Assembly (NCBI RefSeq): GCF_009711715.1
Contig: NZ_VENF01000013.1
Coordinates: 59,728 to 123,727, forward strand
DNA length: 64,000 nt
Direction of reading: 5' to 3'
Source: Methylophaga sp.
GTDB taxonomy: Bacteria > Pseudomonadota > Gammaproteobacteria > Nitrosococcales > Methylophagaceae
In this document: positions 40,005-48,928 of the stretch, piece after piece
How the letters are laid out: each line of letters opens with the position of its first letter
Numbering within the stretch: position 1 is the first letter of the stretch
Made by a program: the position numbers and the translations under genes
The notes under the pieces: model-generated
Databases searched by the model: none
What the model was told of the DNA's origin: nothing
The model's input: only the letters and a program-made list of their open reading frames with translations

Positions 40005-40034
40005 AATAATAATGATTTGCATTTAGCTTTGCAA
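40005..40034 (-). promoter_or_regulatory. Promoter with overlapping Fur-like box
   Basis: Minus strand: TTGCAA (40029-40034), 17-base spacer, TATTAT (40006-40011). The plus-strand 19-mer at 40005-40023 (AATAATAATGATTTGCATT) matches the classic Fur consensus at 11 of 19 positions by my count, at the lower limit for Fur sites. A repressor bound there would cover the -10 box. Confidence 0.45.
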
Positions 40035-40086
40035 GTGTTTTTTTACATTTTTTGTCTAAGCTAATTCAAATTCAGCATAAGGCCTT

Positions 40087-41436
40087 TTATACAGGCAGGC
40101 TGATCCGCATTTGGAGTCCGCCTTGAGGACGGTTTTTCGCTTCAATCTGACCACGATGTGCCGCCACCGCACGCTGTGCGATAGTCAGTCCCAGCCCGAT
40201 ACCATCACGCCGTTGCGGCTCGCCGCGGAAAAACGGCCGGAATAATTTATCCAGATCGGCATCGCTGACACCCGGTCCTTCATCGTCAATAATGATTTCA
40301 AAGTACTTGCCCGTCGCATCCAGACCGGCGCGGAGACTGATATTGTCGCCGGCATCACTGAACTTGATAGCATTGCGCAGCACATTTTCAATGGCACGAT
40401 GCAGCAGTTCCTGCTGTCCAGGCAGACTGACATGACCATCATGCTGATAGAGGATGTGAACGGCTTTGGCCTCAGCCTCAAAACGGGCATCGGCGACGAT
40501 TTCGTCGAGTAGCAGATTGATATCAATGTCTGTCGGCTGATGATGACTGACCCCGGTTTCCATTCGCGATAGCAGCAATAGCTCGCCAACCAGGTCGCTC
40601 ATTCTTTCTGCTTCTTTTTCCAGCCGGGTGAGCGTGCTGTCGACCTTTTCCGGCTGCTGCTGGGCAATGCCGATGGCAGCCTGCATGCGGGCGAGAGGAG
40701 AACGCAGTTCATGAGAAACATCATGGAGTAACTGGCGCTGACCATTGACCAGGCTGCTAATCTGGGAAGTCATAAAATCGAAATTTTCACCCAGTTCTGC
40801 GAGCTCATCCCGACGTTTTTTCATGACCGGACCCACGCGGGTGTCGAGCTTACCGTCGGCTACAGACTGAAATGCCTGTTTGAGACTGCTGATGGGGCGG
40901 GTGAAATACCAGGCGAGCAGACCGCTGAAAAACAAACTCGCCAGTAAGGCTGAGATAATAATCAGTAACAAGGGCAAATGTTTCAGTACCCAGCTTTTCT
41001 TGAACAGGGGGCCCCGCGCTTTTTCCGGCTCTGCCAGAGGGGCGTAGAGCAACCACTGCTGATTGTCGATTTTGATTTGTTCAACAATACGATCTTTACC
41101 TTTGGCAAGCAGTAGTCTTGCCTGTGACAGTGCTGACACATCAACGCTGCGTCCCAGCAAATCCTGATTATCTGTATTGACGGCCATCACCGTCATCAGC
41201 TTGTTTTGCTGACTTTGCTTGAGAAAAGCTGACAGCGCCTCCATACCCTGCGTCCGACTGATATCGGCAGCCACCTGGACATAGGGAAAACCGTGATAGT
41301 CAATCAGCCTCTCATCCCGCGACAGCGGATCATCGTCAGTGGCATTTTTGAGCCAGACAAAACTGCCGGTACTAATCGCTGCTGCCAGCAAAGTCAGCCA
41401 GAAAGAGAAGAAAAATTTCCAGAACAGTCGGCCCAT
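40087..41436 (-). CDS. cpxA: Sensor histidine kinase, CpxA-like
   Basis: 449 residues. First helix about 7-28, periplasmic sensor region about 30-152, second helix about 153-177, HAMP (about 178-231), dimerisation domain with phospho-acceptor His242 in LLHDVSHELRSP, and an ATPase domain with N box (RNAIKF), DEGPGV and GIGLGL. It starts 2 bases after the response regulator. The adjacent cpxP-like gene and exact Cpx box support a true envelope-stress Cpx system. Confidence 0.88.
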   Translation of the reverse strand: MGRLFWKFFFSFWLTLLAAAISTGSFVWLKNATDDDPLSRDERLIDYHGFPYVQVAADISRTQGMEALSAFLKQSQQNKLMTVMAVNTDNQDLLGRSVDVSALSQARLLLAKGKDRIVEQIKIDNQQWLLYAPLAEPEKARGPLFKKSWVLKHLPLLLIIISALLASLFFSGLLAWYFTRPISSLKQAFQSVADGKLDTRVGPVMKKRRDELAELGENFDFMTSQISSLVNGQRQLLHDVSHELRSPLARMQAAIGIAQQQPEKVDSTLTRLEKEAERMSDLVGELLLLSRMETGVSHHQPTDIDINLLLDEIVADARFEAEAKAVHILYQHDGHVSLPGQQELLHRAIENVLRNAIKFSDAGDNISLRAGLDATGKYFEIIIDDEGPGVSDADLDKLFRPFFRGEPQRRDGIGLGLTIAQRAVAAHRGQIEAKNRPQGGLQMRISLPV

Positions 41437-41438
41437 GC

Positions 41439-42125
41439 CTATTCCTTGATTAGTTGATAGCCCTGACCGCGGATGGTCTGGATCAGGTGGTGACCGTCTG
41501 CATGCTGGCCCAGCTTCTGGCGGATGCTGCTCATATGCACATCAATACTGCGATCAAATCTCGCCAGCGGTCGTCCCAAAGCCTGTTGTGACAGAGCCTG
41601 TTTACTGACGACATGTCCAGCCTGACGTGCCAGCACCTCAAGCAGGTTGAATTCGGTACTGGTCAGATCCAGTATTTCATCAAACCAGAATGCCTGGCGG
41701 CTTTCGGAAAAAATGGAGAGCGGGCCGATATTGAGCTGATGCTGTTCATGGCGGTTGGTATATTCGGTACGCCTCAAAATAGCGCGAATGCGGGCGACCA
41801 GTTCTCGCGGCGAGCAGGGTTTGGGGACGTAATCATCAGCGCCGGACTCAAGACCGATGATTCGATCGATATCATCGCCTTTTGCTGTGAACATCAAGAC
41901 CGGTATCAGGCTGTGCTGGCGGATCTGCCGCAGGATATCGGTACCTTTGATATCAGGCAACATCATATCCAGGATGACAAGCTCGAACCGACCGGATAAA
42001 GCCGCCTCCAGCCCATCTTTACCGTTGAAACGGGTCTCGACTTTGAACTGCTCCTGCTGAAGGTAATCCTCAAACAGCTCAGCCAGTTCGACATCGTCAT
42101 CAATAATGAGTACAGAAGCCACCAT
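41439..42125 (-). CDS. cpxR: Response regulator, OmpR family, CpxR-like
   Basis: 228 residues. Receiver domain with acidic pair Asp10/Asp11, phospho-acceptor Asp53 (ILDMMLPD) and the conserved Lys in VPKPCSPREL; C-terminal winged-helix domain ending in IRTIRGQGYQL. Ribosome binding site AGAGG. Its leader carries a perfect 7-base inverted repeat (CTATGAT, 42137-42156). The exact CpxR-binding sequence at 42195-42209 between this gene and cpxP implies autoregulation. Confidence 0.9.
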   Translation of the reverse strand: MVASVLIIDDDVELAELFEDYLQQEQFKVETRFNGKDGLEAALSGRFELVILDMMLPDIKGTDILRQIRQHSLIPVLMFTAKGDDIDRIIGLESGADDYVPKPCSPRELVARIRAILRRTEYTNRHEQHQLNIGPLSIFSESRQAFWFDEILDLTSTEFNLLEVLARQAGHVVSKQALSQQALGRPLARFDRSIDVHMSSIRQKLGQHADGHHLIQTIRGQGYQLIKE

Positions 42126-42194
42126 TCAACCTCTTTCTATGATGAGCTAATCATAGCGACTCACTATGGCTGCAACCAGTGTACAGAACACATC

Positions 42195-42209
42195 TTTACT
42201 TATTTTTAC
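42195..42209 (-). promoter_or_regulatory. Cpx box (CpxR binding site)
   Basis: On the minus strand the sequence is GTAAA-AATAA-GTAAA, an exact match to the CpxR consensus GTAAA-N5-GTAAA. A third GTAAA lies at 42226-42230 in the same orientation. The site sits midway in the 180-base divergent region between cpxR and cpxP, as in E. coli, and could control both. Confidence 0.78.
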
Positions 42210-42307
42210 TTGTCACTAACGTTTCTTTACCGGCATCTGGCTGATACTGACAGCGTGTTTTGCACAGCCTCCAAGGCTTAATTTTGATTCTCAAAAGGAG
42301 ATCTATG

Positions 42308-42757
42308 ATGAAAAAACTGATGATGGCGTTATGTTTGATCCCGCTGATGGGCGTTGCTCATGCTGCTGAGCACGAGCCAAAACAATGTGATGATCATAAA
42401 CATCATATGAAACACAAGAAGACTGGCGATATGCCGTTTTATCTGCGTGATATCGATCTGACCGCTACCCAGCAAGCCCAGGTGAAAGCGATGATGGAAA
42501 AACGTCATGCCGATCGCAAGGCTGGCAAAGGCGAATACTGGGAAATCAAAAAAGCGATTCATGAACTGACTCGCGCTGAAGACCTGAATGAAGCTGAACT
42601 GGAAAAACTCATCGATAAATCCATGACGATAAAAAAAGAAGCGGCGATGGCGCGAGCCCGTTTCCATCATGAGATATACAATTTGCTGACTGCTGAACAG
42701 CAGCAACAGCTGGAAGCCAGACTGGAAGCATGGAAACAAAAGCACAAACAGTCCTGA
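42308..42757 (+). CDS. cpxP: Periplasmic stress protein, CpxP/Spy family
   Basis: 149 residues from the ATG at 42308 (AAGGAG 7 bases before; a tandem ATG at 42305 is nearer). Signal peptide about 1-20 ending VAHA. A His-rich stretch (DDHKHHMKHKK) follows, which may bind metal. The family LTxxQ motifs appear twice: DLTATQQ and LLTAEQQ. CpxP proteins bind misfolded proteins and restrain CpxA. The gene diverges from cpxRA and ends before a strong terminator. Confidence 0.85.
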   Translation: MKKLMMALCLIPLMGVAHAAEHEPKQCDDHKHHMKHKKTGDMPFYLRDIDLTATQQAQVKAMMEKRHADRKAGKGEYWEIKKAIHELTRAEDLNEAELEKLIDKSMTIKKEAAMARARFHHEIYNLLTAEQQQQLEARLEAWKQKHKQS

Positions 42758-42777
42758 TCAAAAGGACCTGATTACAA

Positions 42778-42829
42778 GCACGGTGCCCTTATCCTCTCCT
42801 ATCCTGCAAATGGGGCACTGTGCTTTTTT
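42778..42829 (+). terminator. Rho-independent terminator of cpxP
   Basis: An 11-base stem with one G-T pair (GCACGGTGCCC, 42778-42788, with 42813-42823) around a 24-base loop, followed by TTTTTTATTT. It overlaps the end of the convergent lipoprotein gene by two bases. Confidence 0.82.
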
Positions 42830-43307
42830 ATTTGAGTCTGGATAATTCGGTCAGCGCATAGCCTTGCGGGTAGCCCTTGGCGCGGATATTGAAATAATAC
42901 TGGCAATAGGCCGAAAAGTTATGCGGTGTACCCTGCGTTGGCAAGTGCGTGAAGCTATCAATCAGGCTGACGGCACTTTCTTCAATGCCTATTTCCCGCA
43001 ACATATCTTCCAGCTGAACGGCCCGGTTGGCTATCATCCGCGGACTCTCACGAAAATGCAGTGAGGCTTTGTTCAACAAATTAACCCGATGCGGCTGACT
43101 GGTGACCTCACCTTCAAGGGCAGCCTGACTGCGAATAATCAGCCAGTCTGCAGGATTAATCTGATGGTGCGCCTCCAACCACCGCGGCACTTCCTCATTT
43201 GATGGTGGGTTGTTGACCGAGCTGTCACTGGATAAATCAAAGTCGTCCTCACTGCAGGCGACGAGAGTAAGGAAGAGCAGCAGGTAAAAAAGGTGGATCA
43301 GTCTCAC
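42828..43307 (-). CDS. Predicted lipoprotein of unknown function
   Basis: 159 residues from a GTG at 43307 with AAAGGA upstream; the frame is open further upstream without a good site. The N terminus is a lipoprotein signal (MRLIHLFYLLLFLTLVAC) with lipobox LVAC, followed by an acidic SEDD, which may favour the inner membrane by the Asp+2-type rule. The rest has SAYCQYYF and RAVQLEDMLREIG but no domain I recognise. Confidence 0.65.
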   Translation of the reverse strand: MRLIHLFYLLLFLTLVACSEDDFDLSSDSSVNNPPSNEEVPRWLEAHHQINPADWLIIRSQAALEGEVTSQPHRVNLLNKASLHFRESPRMIANRAVQLEDMLREIGIEESAVSLIDSFTHLPTQGTPHNFSAYCQYYFNIRAKGYPQGYALTELSRLK

Positions 43308-43464
43308 CGGATTTCCTTTTATGTCATAGCAAACTGAGACTAGCAGGCATCCATTTAGAAATGCATTAGCGTGCTTCCTGCTTTTGCCAGGGAGGTCTTC
43401 CCAAGCCAGCAGAAACAACATGAATTAGGTATTATCAGGAGCAATAGCAGCGAGAGGACAAGCA

Positions 43465-44151
43465 ATGGTTTTGGAAAAAGCCCCCGACTGGCAAGCTGCT
43501 TTGCAGCCTGAGTTCGAAGCACCCTATATGCAGAATCTTAAGCAGTTTCTGCGTAGCGAAAAAGATAAACAGAAAGTCATTTACCCGCATTCAGCCAATT
43601 GGTTTCACGCCTTGGAGACTACCCCGCTGAATGAGGTCAAAGTTGTCATCCTGGGGCAGGACCCTTATCATCAGCCGGGCCAGGCGCACGGTCTGTGTTT
43701 TTCGGTTCAGCCCGGTATTAAAATTCCGCCATCGCTGATGAATATTTATAAAGAGCTGGACAGTGATCTGGGCATCAAACCGGTGAATCATGGCTACCTG
43801 GAAAGCTGGGCCAGGCAGGGAGTGTTGCTGCTCAATGCCGTGCTGACGGTAGAGGAATCTAATGCTAATTCCCATCAGGGTAAGGGCTGGGAGCAGTTTA
43901 CCGACAAGGTCATTGAGACTATCAATGAACAACGCAACAATGTGGTTTTTATGTTGTGGGGCAGTTATGCCCAGCGTAAAGGCAGTGTGATCGACCCCCG
44001 TAAGCATCTGGTGCTGACAGCACCGCATCCATCACCACTCTCCGCCCACCGCGGTTTTCTGGGCTGCCGGCATTTTAGTCAGGCCAATCAGTATCTTGAA
44101 GACCATGGCCAGACCCCGATTAACTGGCAGTTGCCAGAGACGCCAACTTAG
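43465..44151 (+). CDS. ung: Uracil-DNA glycosylase (family 1)
   Basis: Removes uracil from DNA to start base excision repair. 228 residues, E. coli length. Catalytic motif [14 protein letters not shown] with Asp66, and the C-terminal [14 protein letters not shown] with the catalytic His. GAGAGGA precedes the ATG. Single gene; the next gene has its own probable -10 box (TACAAT, 44184-44189). Confidence 0.97.
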   Translation: MVLEKAPDWQAALQPEFEAPYMQNLKQFLRSEKDKQKVIYPHSANWFHALETTPLNEVKVVILGQDPYHQPGQAHGLCFSVQPGIKIPPSLMNIYKELDSDLGIKPVNHGYLESWARQGVLLLNAVLTVEESNANSHQGKGWEQFTDKVIETINEQRNNVVFMLWGSYAQRKGSVIDPRKHLVLTAPHPSPLSAHRGFLGCRHFSQANQYLEDHGQTPINWQLPETPT

Positions 44152-44254
44152 TACAAATCCTGATCCTTGCCGGCCGCGCTTGGTACAATGCGCGCCATGA
44201 TAAATTTCATTGGATTTTTTTTCCTGCCAACTGATAGGGCTGAAGAGGCCGCGC

Positions 44255-46144
44255 ATGATTAAGTTCAGCCAGGTGTCGCTGCGCCGCGGCAGCAAACTAC
44301 TGTTTGAATCAGCCAACCTGATTATTCATCCCGGTCAACGTATCGGCCTGACTGGTGCCAATGGCACCGGCAAGTCCAGCCTGTTTGCGCTGTTACGCGA
44401 TGAGTTGCATGCCGATGCCGGAGAAGTATCAATACCTGATAGCTGGGTCACGGCCCATGTGGCTCAGGAAACACCGGCTGTAGACACTTCCGCTATCGAG
44501 TATGTGCTGGAAGGCGATACCGAATTGACCCGGCTGCGGCAACAGCTGGCTGCTGCTGAAGCCGCCGGTGATGGCCATCGGCAGAGTGAACTGCACGATA
44601 AAATACTCAGCATTGATGGCTATGCTGCCGAAAGTCGTGCCGGTAAACTGATGCATGGTCTGGGCTTTAAGAACGGCCAGGAAAACTGGCCGGTGACGGC
44701 TTTTTCCGGTGGCTGGCGCATGCGTTTGAATCTGGCTCAGGCGCTGATGTGCCGGTCGGATTTATTACTGCTGGATGAGCCGACCAATCACCTTGATCTG
44801 GAAGCGGTGTACTGGCTGGAGGACTGGCTGCGATCCTATCCAGGCACCTTGCTGGTGATTTCGCATGATCGTGATTTTCTGGACCGCGTCGTGACCCACG
44901 TCGCCCATATCGAACACCAGCGCATCAAGCTTTACACAGGAACGTATTCAGACTTTGAGCTGGCCCGAGCCGAACATCTGGCCAATCAGCAATCGGCTTA
45001 TCAGAAGCAGCAGCGTGAAATTGCCCATATGCGCAGCTTTGTGACCCGCTTTAAGGCCAAAGCTACAAAAGCACGGCAGGCGCAGAGCCGTATTAAGGCC
45101 CTGGAACGAATGGAGCGGATAGCTCCGGCCCATGTGGACTCGCCGTTTCATTTCAGCTTTCTGCCACCGACACGGCTGGCTACACCCTTGCTGAGTCTGG
45201 ATAAAGCGGCCGTCGGCTATAGTGATACACCGTTGATCAGCGATATTGAACTCAGCCTGGCACCCGGCGATAGGGTAGGCTTGCTCGGTCCCAACGGCGC
45301 TGGTAAATCCACGCTGATCAAGCTGATTGCCGGCGTGCTGGCACCGCTCGCCGGTAAACGCCGCGAGGCCAAGGACATCCGCATCGGCTATTTTGCCCAG
45401 CATCAACTGGAACAGTTGCGTCCTGAAGATAGTCCGCTGCGACACATACAGCGTCTGGATCCAAAGGCAACAGAACAGGAACTGCGAGACTTTCTGGGTG
45501 GTTTCGGTTTTAACGGCGACAAAGCGCTGGAAAAGGTAGCGCCGTTTTCCGGTGGTGAAAAAGCGCGTCTGGTTCTGGCTATTCTGGTTTATCAGAAACC
45601 GGCTCTTTTATTGCTTGATGAGCCCACAAACCATCTGGATCTGGAAATGCGGCTGGCACTGACCGTTGCTCTGCAGGAGTTTGAAGGCGCCCTGGTAGTA
45701 GTCTCGCATGACCGGCACCTGTTGCGTACTGTGGCGGATGATTTGTGGCTGGTAGCAGAGGGGCAAGCCCGTTCTTTTGATGGTGATCTTGATGATTATC
45801 GTCAGTGGTTGCTCAATCAGGACCGGCAGGAGAAAAAGCCGGCTGAGCAGACAGTCTCTAATAAAAAGCAGGACCGTCAGGCCGCTGCCGCACGCAGGCA
45901 GAAACTGCAGCCAATTCTTAACAAGGTCAAGACGGCTGAAAGAGAGATGGAAAAATTGACCCGGGCACTGACGGATCTGGAAACACAGCTGGCTGACACC
46001 GCGCTCTACACAGATGCAGCCAAGGACAAATTGAAAACAATGTTACAACAGCAGGCGGAACTGAAAGCCGCTTTGGAACAAACAGAAAGTGACTGGCTTG
46101 AAGCCAGCGAACAACTGGAATCGGCAGAAGCCGACGAGGAATAA
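44255..46144 (+). CDS. yheS: ABC-F ATPase, YheS type
   Basis: 629 residues (E. coli YheS 637). Start at 44255, where the sequence begins MIKFSQVSLRRGSKLL after GAAGAGG. Two ABC domains with Walker A GANGTGKSS and GPNGAGKST, signatures FSGGWRMRL and FSGGEKARL, and two [11 protein letters not shown]alker B motifs; a basic linker with KATKARQAQSRIKALERM lies between. The C-terminal coiled coil covers about 530-629. Probably a ribosome-associated factor acting on stalled nascent chains. Confidence 0.93.
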   Translation: MIKFSQVSLRRGSKLLFESANLIIHPGQRIGLTGANGTGKSSLFALLRDELHADAGEVSIPDSWVTAHVAQETPAVDTSAIEYVLEGDTELTRLRQQLAAAEAAGDGHRQSELHDKILSIDGYAAESRAGKLMHGLGFKNGQENWPVTAFSGGWRMRLNLAQALMCRSDLLLLDEPTNHLDLEAVYWLEDWLRSYPGTLLVISHDRDFLDRVVTHVAHIEHQRIKLYTGTYSDFELARAEHLANQQSAYQKQQREIAHMRSFVTRFKAKATKARQAQSRIKALERMERIAPAHVDSPFHFSFLPPTRLATPLLSLDKAAVGYSDTPLISDIELSLAPGDRVGLLGPNGAGKSTLIKLIAGVLAPLAGKRREAKDIRIGYFAQHQLEQLRPEDSPLRHIQRLDPKATEQELRDFLGGFGFNGDKALEKVAPFSGGEKARLVLAILVYQKPALLLLDEPTNHLDLEMRLALTVALQEFEGALVVVSHDRHLLRTVADDLWLVAEGQARSFDGDLDDYRQWLLNQDRQEKKPAEQTVSNKKQDRQAAAARRQKLQPILNKVKTAEREMEKLTRALTDLETQLADTALYTDAAKDKLKTMLQQQAELKAALEQTESDWLEASEQLESAEADEE

Positions 46145-46146
46145 TT

Positions 46147-48045
46147 GTGGCATTAATGTCATTAAAACAAGTGACCGTCAGTTATGGCGGTCCCAATCTG
46201 CTGGATAAAGTCGATTTTCAGCTGGATCGCGGTGAGCGGGTCTGTCTGGTCGGCCGTAATGGTGCCGGTAAATCGACCTTGATGAAATTGATCGCCGGAG
46301 AAATCAAAGCGGACAGTGGTGAAATCATCGGCGCTCAGTCGATTAAAATTGCCCGTCTGGAACAGGAAGTGCCCATTGGCACTCATGGCAGCGTATTTGA
46401 TGTGGTCGCTGCCGGGCTGGGTGAAATTACGCCACTACTGGTGGAATATCATCACTTATTGCATCAACTGGAGTCCGATACCAGTGAAGCCCTGCTGAAT
46501 AAACTGGAAAAGGCGCAGCACAAACTGGAAGCTGCCGACGGCTGGTCAGTGGAGCAGCAGGTGGAAACAGTGATTTCACGCCTGTCTCTGGATGCCGATG
46601 CCGATTTTGACAGTCTTTCCGGCGGTAAAAAGCGCCGGGTTCTGCTGGCACAGGCGCTGGTCAAACAACCGGATATTCTGCTGCTGGATGAACCGACCAA
46701 CCACCTTGATATCGAGTCAATTACCTGGTTGGAAGGCTTTCTGAAAAGCTACGGCGGCACCTTGTTGTTTATTACGCACGATCGGACTTTTCTTCAGGCG
46801 TTGGCTACGCGGATTGTGCAACTGGATCGGGGGCAACTGGCGAGTTTTCCCGGCGACTATCAGAATTATCTGAAAAAGCGTGAAGAAATGCTGGCGGCCG
46901 AAGCCGAGCAACATGCCCAGTTCGATAAGCGGCTGGCGCAGGAAGAAGTCTGGATTCGTCAGGGCATCAAGGCGCGGCGCACCCGTAATGAAGGTCGTGT
47001 CAGGGCGCTGGAAAAAATGCGTAAAGAGCGCAGCCAGCGGCGTGAACGTCAGGGCAGTGTCAGCATGCAACTGCAGGAAGCTGACCGTAGTGGCAAGCTG
47101 GTGATTGAAGCAGAAAATATCGGCCAGAGTTATGACGGAAAAATCCTGTTTGAAAACTTCAGCACGGTCATCCAGCGCGGCGATCGTATCGGTATTATCG
47201 GTCCCAATGGCTGCGGTAAAAGTACCTTGCTGTCGATTCTGCTGAAACGGCAGGAACCTGAAAAAGGCGAGGTCAAACTCGGTACCAATCTGGAAATCGC
47301 TTTTTTTGATCAACTTCGCAGCCAGTTGAATGAAGAGGAAAGCGTGGTACAGAACGTGGGCCAGGGCAGCGACCATGTTGATGTCAACGGCAGCCGCAAG
47401 CACATTATCGGTTATCTTCAGGACTTCCTGTTCACCCCGGAGCGGGCAAGAACTCCGGTTAAAGCATTATCAGGCGGCGAGCGAAACCGTCTGCTGCTGG
47501 CGAAGCTGTTTACCCAGCCGGCCAACTTGCTGGTGATGGACGAACCCACCAATGATCTGGACGCAGAAACCCTGGAACTGCTGGAAGATTTGCTGCTGAA
47601 TTACAGCGGGACGCTGCTTCTGGTCAGTCACGATCGTGCTTTTCTCAATAATGTGGTGACCAGCAGCATTGTGTTTGACCCTGATGGTGGCCTGCGTGAA
47701 TATGTCGGTGGCTATGAAGACTGGTTGCGCCAGTGGCGGCAGTCACAGAAAACCACCGAGACTAAACCGGCCAAACCCCAGGGAAATAACAATAAACCGG
47801 CACAGAAAAAGAAATCCAGCCTGACCTATCAGGAACAACTGGATTTAAAAGCTTTGCCGACCAGAATTGAAGAACTGGAAGCCCGCCAAAAGGCTTTTAA
47901 TGATGAGATGTCAGATCCGGCTTTTTATCAGCAGGATGCGGATAAAATTACTCAGGTTCAGCAGCAGGTGGCAGCGCTGGAGGCGGAGCTTCAAGCCGCC
48001 TTTGAGCGCTGGGAAACCCTGGAAGCCAAACAGCGCGCCGAATAA
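46147..48045 (+). CDS. uup: ABC-F ATPase Uup
   Basis: 632 residues. Start GTG at 46147, with GAGGA in the last codons of yheS at 6-base spacing; an ATG three codons on is too far from it. Two ABC domains (GRNGAGKST; LSGGKKRRV; then GPNGCGKST; LSGGERNRL) and the C-terminal coiled-coil domain (about 560-632) that binds DNA in E. coli Uup. Only 2 bases separate it from yheS, so both are made from one transcript, ending at 48050-48074. Confidence 0.93.
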   Translation: MALMSLKQVTVSYGGPNLLDKVDFQLDRGERVCLVGRNGAGKSTLMKLIAGEIKADSGEIIGAQSIKIARLEQEVPIGTHGSVFDVVAAGLGEITPLLVEYHHLLHQLESDTSEALLNKLEKAQHKLEAADGWSVEQQVETVISRLSLDADADFDSLSGGKKRRVLLAQALVKQPDILLLDEPTNHLDIESITWLEGFLKSYGGTLLFITHDRTFLQALATRIVQLDRGQLASFPGDYQNYLKKREEMLAAEAEQHAQFDKRLAQEEVWIRQGIKARRTRNEGRVRALEKMRKERSQRRERQGSVSMQLQEADRSGKLVIEAENIGQSYDGKILFENFSTVIQRGDRIGIIGPNGCGKSTLLSILLKRQEPEKGEVKLGTNLEIAFFDQLRSQLNEEESVVQNVGQGSDHVDVNGSRKHIIGYLQDFLFTPERARTPVKALSGGERNRLLLAKLFTQPANLLVMDEPTNDLDAETLELLEDLLLNYSGTLLLVSHDRAFLNNVVTSSIVFDPDGGLREYVGGYEDWLRQWRQSQKTTETKPAKPQGNNNKPAQKKKSSLTYQEQLDLKALPTRIEELEARQKAFNDEMSDPAFYQQDADKITQVQQQVAALEAELQAAFERWETLEAKQRAE

Positions 48046-48049
48046 AAAA

Positions 48050-48074
48050 AAGCCCCGCTCCAGCGGGGCTTTTC
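48050..48074. terminator. Bidirectional Rho-independent terminator
   Basis: Stem AAGCCCCGCT with its complement AGCGGGGCTT, a 2-3 base loop, T-run on the plus side and eight A on the left that give a T-run on the minus side. It separates the convergent uup and mono-haem protein genes. Confidence 0.87.
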
Positions 48075-48093
48075 AGTTTATGACAATCTGTGG

Positions 48094-48858
48094 TTATTGA
48101 TCCAGCAGAGCATCGCGGTCATCCGGATGTTTACGCGGTAAAATCCACATCTCATACATTGAGACCAGCCACATAAAAGCAAATGCCAGTGCCATCGAGC
48201 CGCCGGCGATAATCACAAGCCAGGCAAAGTTTGGATTCAGCTTGGTTAACCACCAGGATGCAATATCGATAAGCAAGAAAGCATAAGGTGTGATAATCGC
48301 AAGCACTTTGAGGGGTTTGGGAACACCGGCTGCCAGACTGAAAATCAGGCCGACGAACATGAAGATGAAGGCAATACCGAACAAGTGAATGTGTGAGACT
48401 CTGGCCAGTGACTGGAAAGACGCGCCAGTGTCTACCAGTGCCCGCTCGCGGATATTCTCGAACTTGGCGTAATCCGGGATAGGCATGCCGGAGTCCGCAT
48501 TGTGACAGGCGATGCACTTGGCTTCGAAGATGTCTTTGATGCCACTATTTTCATAAGCTTCTTCGGTCGCGCCCTGATGAATCCAGGTGATAATCGCTGC
48601 GCGCTCTTCTTCGGTTGCCATTGGCTTCATTGAGCCGTGTAACTTATTTTCCAGTAGCGAGTTACTGCGGTTGCCATAGTAGCTGTATACGATATCGTCC
48701 ACTGACAGACCGTATTCACCATCTGCAAGACCGTGAGTCAGCTGGATTTGGACAAGAGCCATCAAGTAACCCACTGCCACCACTAACAGGTAGCCGGTAA
48801 AAAGTGCCTTTAGCGAAGTGCCTTGACTGGACAGGTTAAGATTGTGCGGTGAAGCCAT
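48094..48858 (-). CDS. Membrane protein with one c-type haem motif
   Basis: 254 residues from the ATG at 48858, which has better spacing to AAAGGA than the ATG two codons upstream. Predicted layout: helix 20-40, an extracytoplasmic domain of about 115 residues with haem motif CIACH (115-119), then three helices (about 157-177, 184-203, 212-234) and a short tail. Met80 or Met125 could be the second haem ligand. Related proteins in databases are sometimes labelled elongation factor, which the sequence does not support. Role unknown; a membrane cytochrome or redox sensor is possible. Confidence 0.7.
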   Translation of the reverse strand: MASPHNLNLSSQGTSLKALFTGYLLVVAVGYLMALVQIQLTHGLADGEYGLSVDDIVYSYYGNRSNSLLENKLHGSMKPMATEEERAAIITWIHQGATEEAYENSGIKDIFEAKCIACHNADSGMPIPDYAKFENIRERALVDTGASFQSLARVSHIHLFGIAFIFMFVGLIFSLAAGVPKPLKVLAIITPYAFLLIDIASWWLTKLNPNFAWLVIIAGGSMALAFAFMWLVSMYEMWILPRKHPDDRDALLDQ

Positions 48859-48928
48859 GGTCATTCCTTTACTGTTTATGCGGGCATTATGTTATTACAT
48901 TCAGCCATGGATGAGTAGCAACTCCTGA

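Noticed and set aside
39965..40009. Fourteen-codon plus-strand frame (MRGEERHLSSIGYK) behind a GAGGGAG sequence
   Set aside because: The apparent ribosome binding site is the complement of the pyrimidine seed of the minus-strand candidate RNA, and no plus-strand promoter precedes it.
39087..40064. Open frame of 325 codons on the plus strand
   Set aside because: Antisense to the GIY-YIG and msrB genes and the candidate small RNA; no motif and no start signal.
42137..42156. Inverted repeat CTATGAT in the cpxR leader as a separate operator
   Set aside because: Short, AT-rich, not repeated elsewhere nearby; noted with cpxR only.
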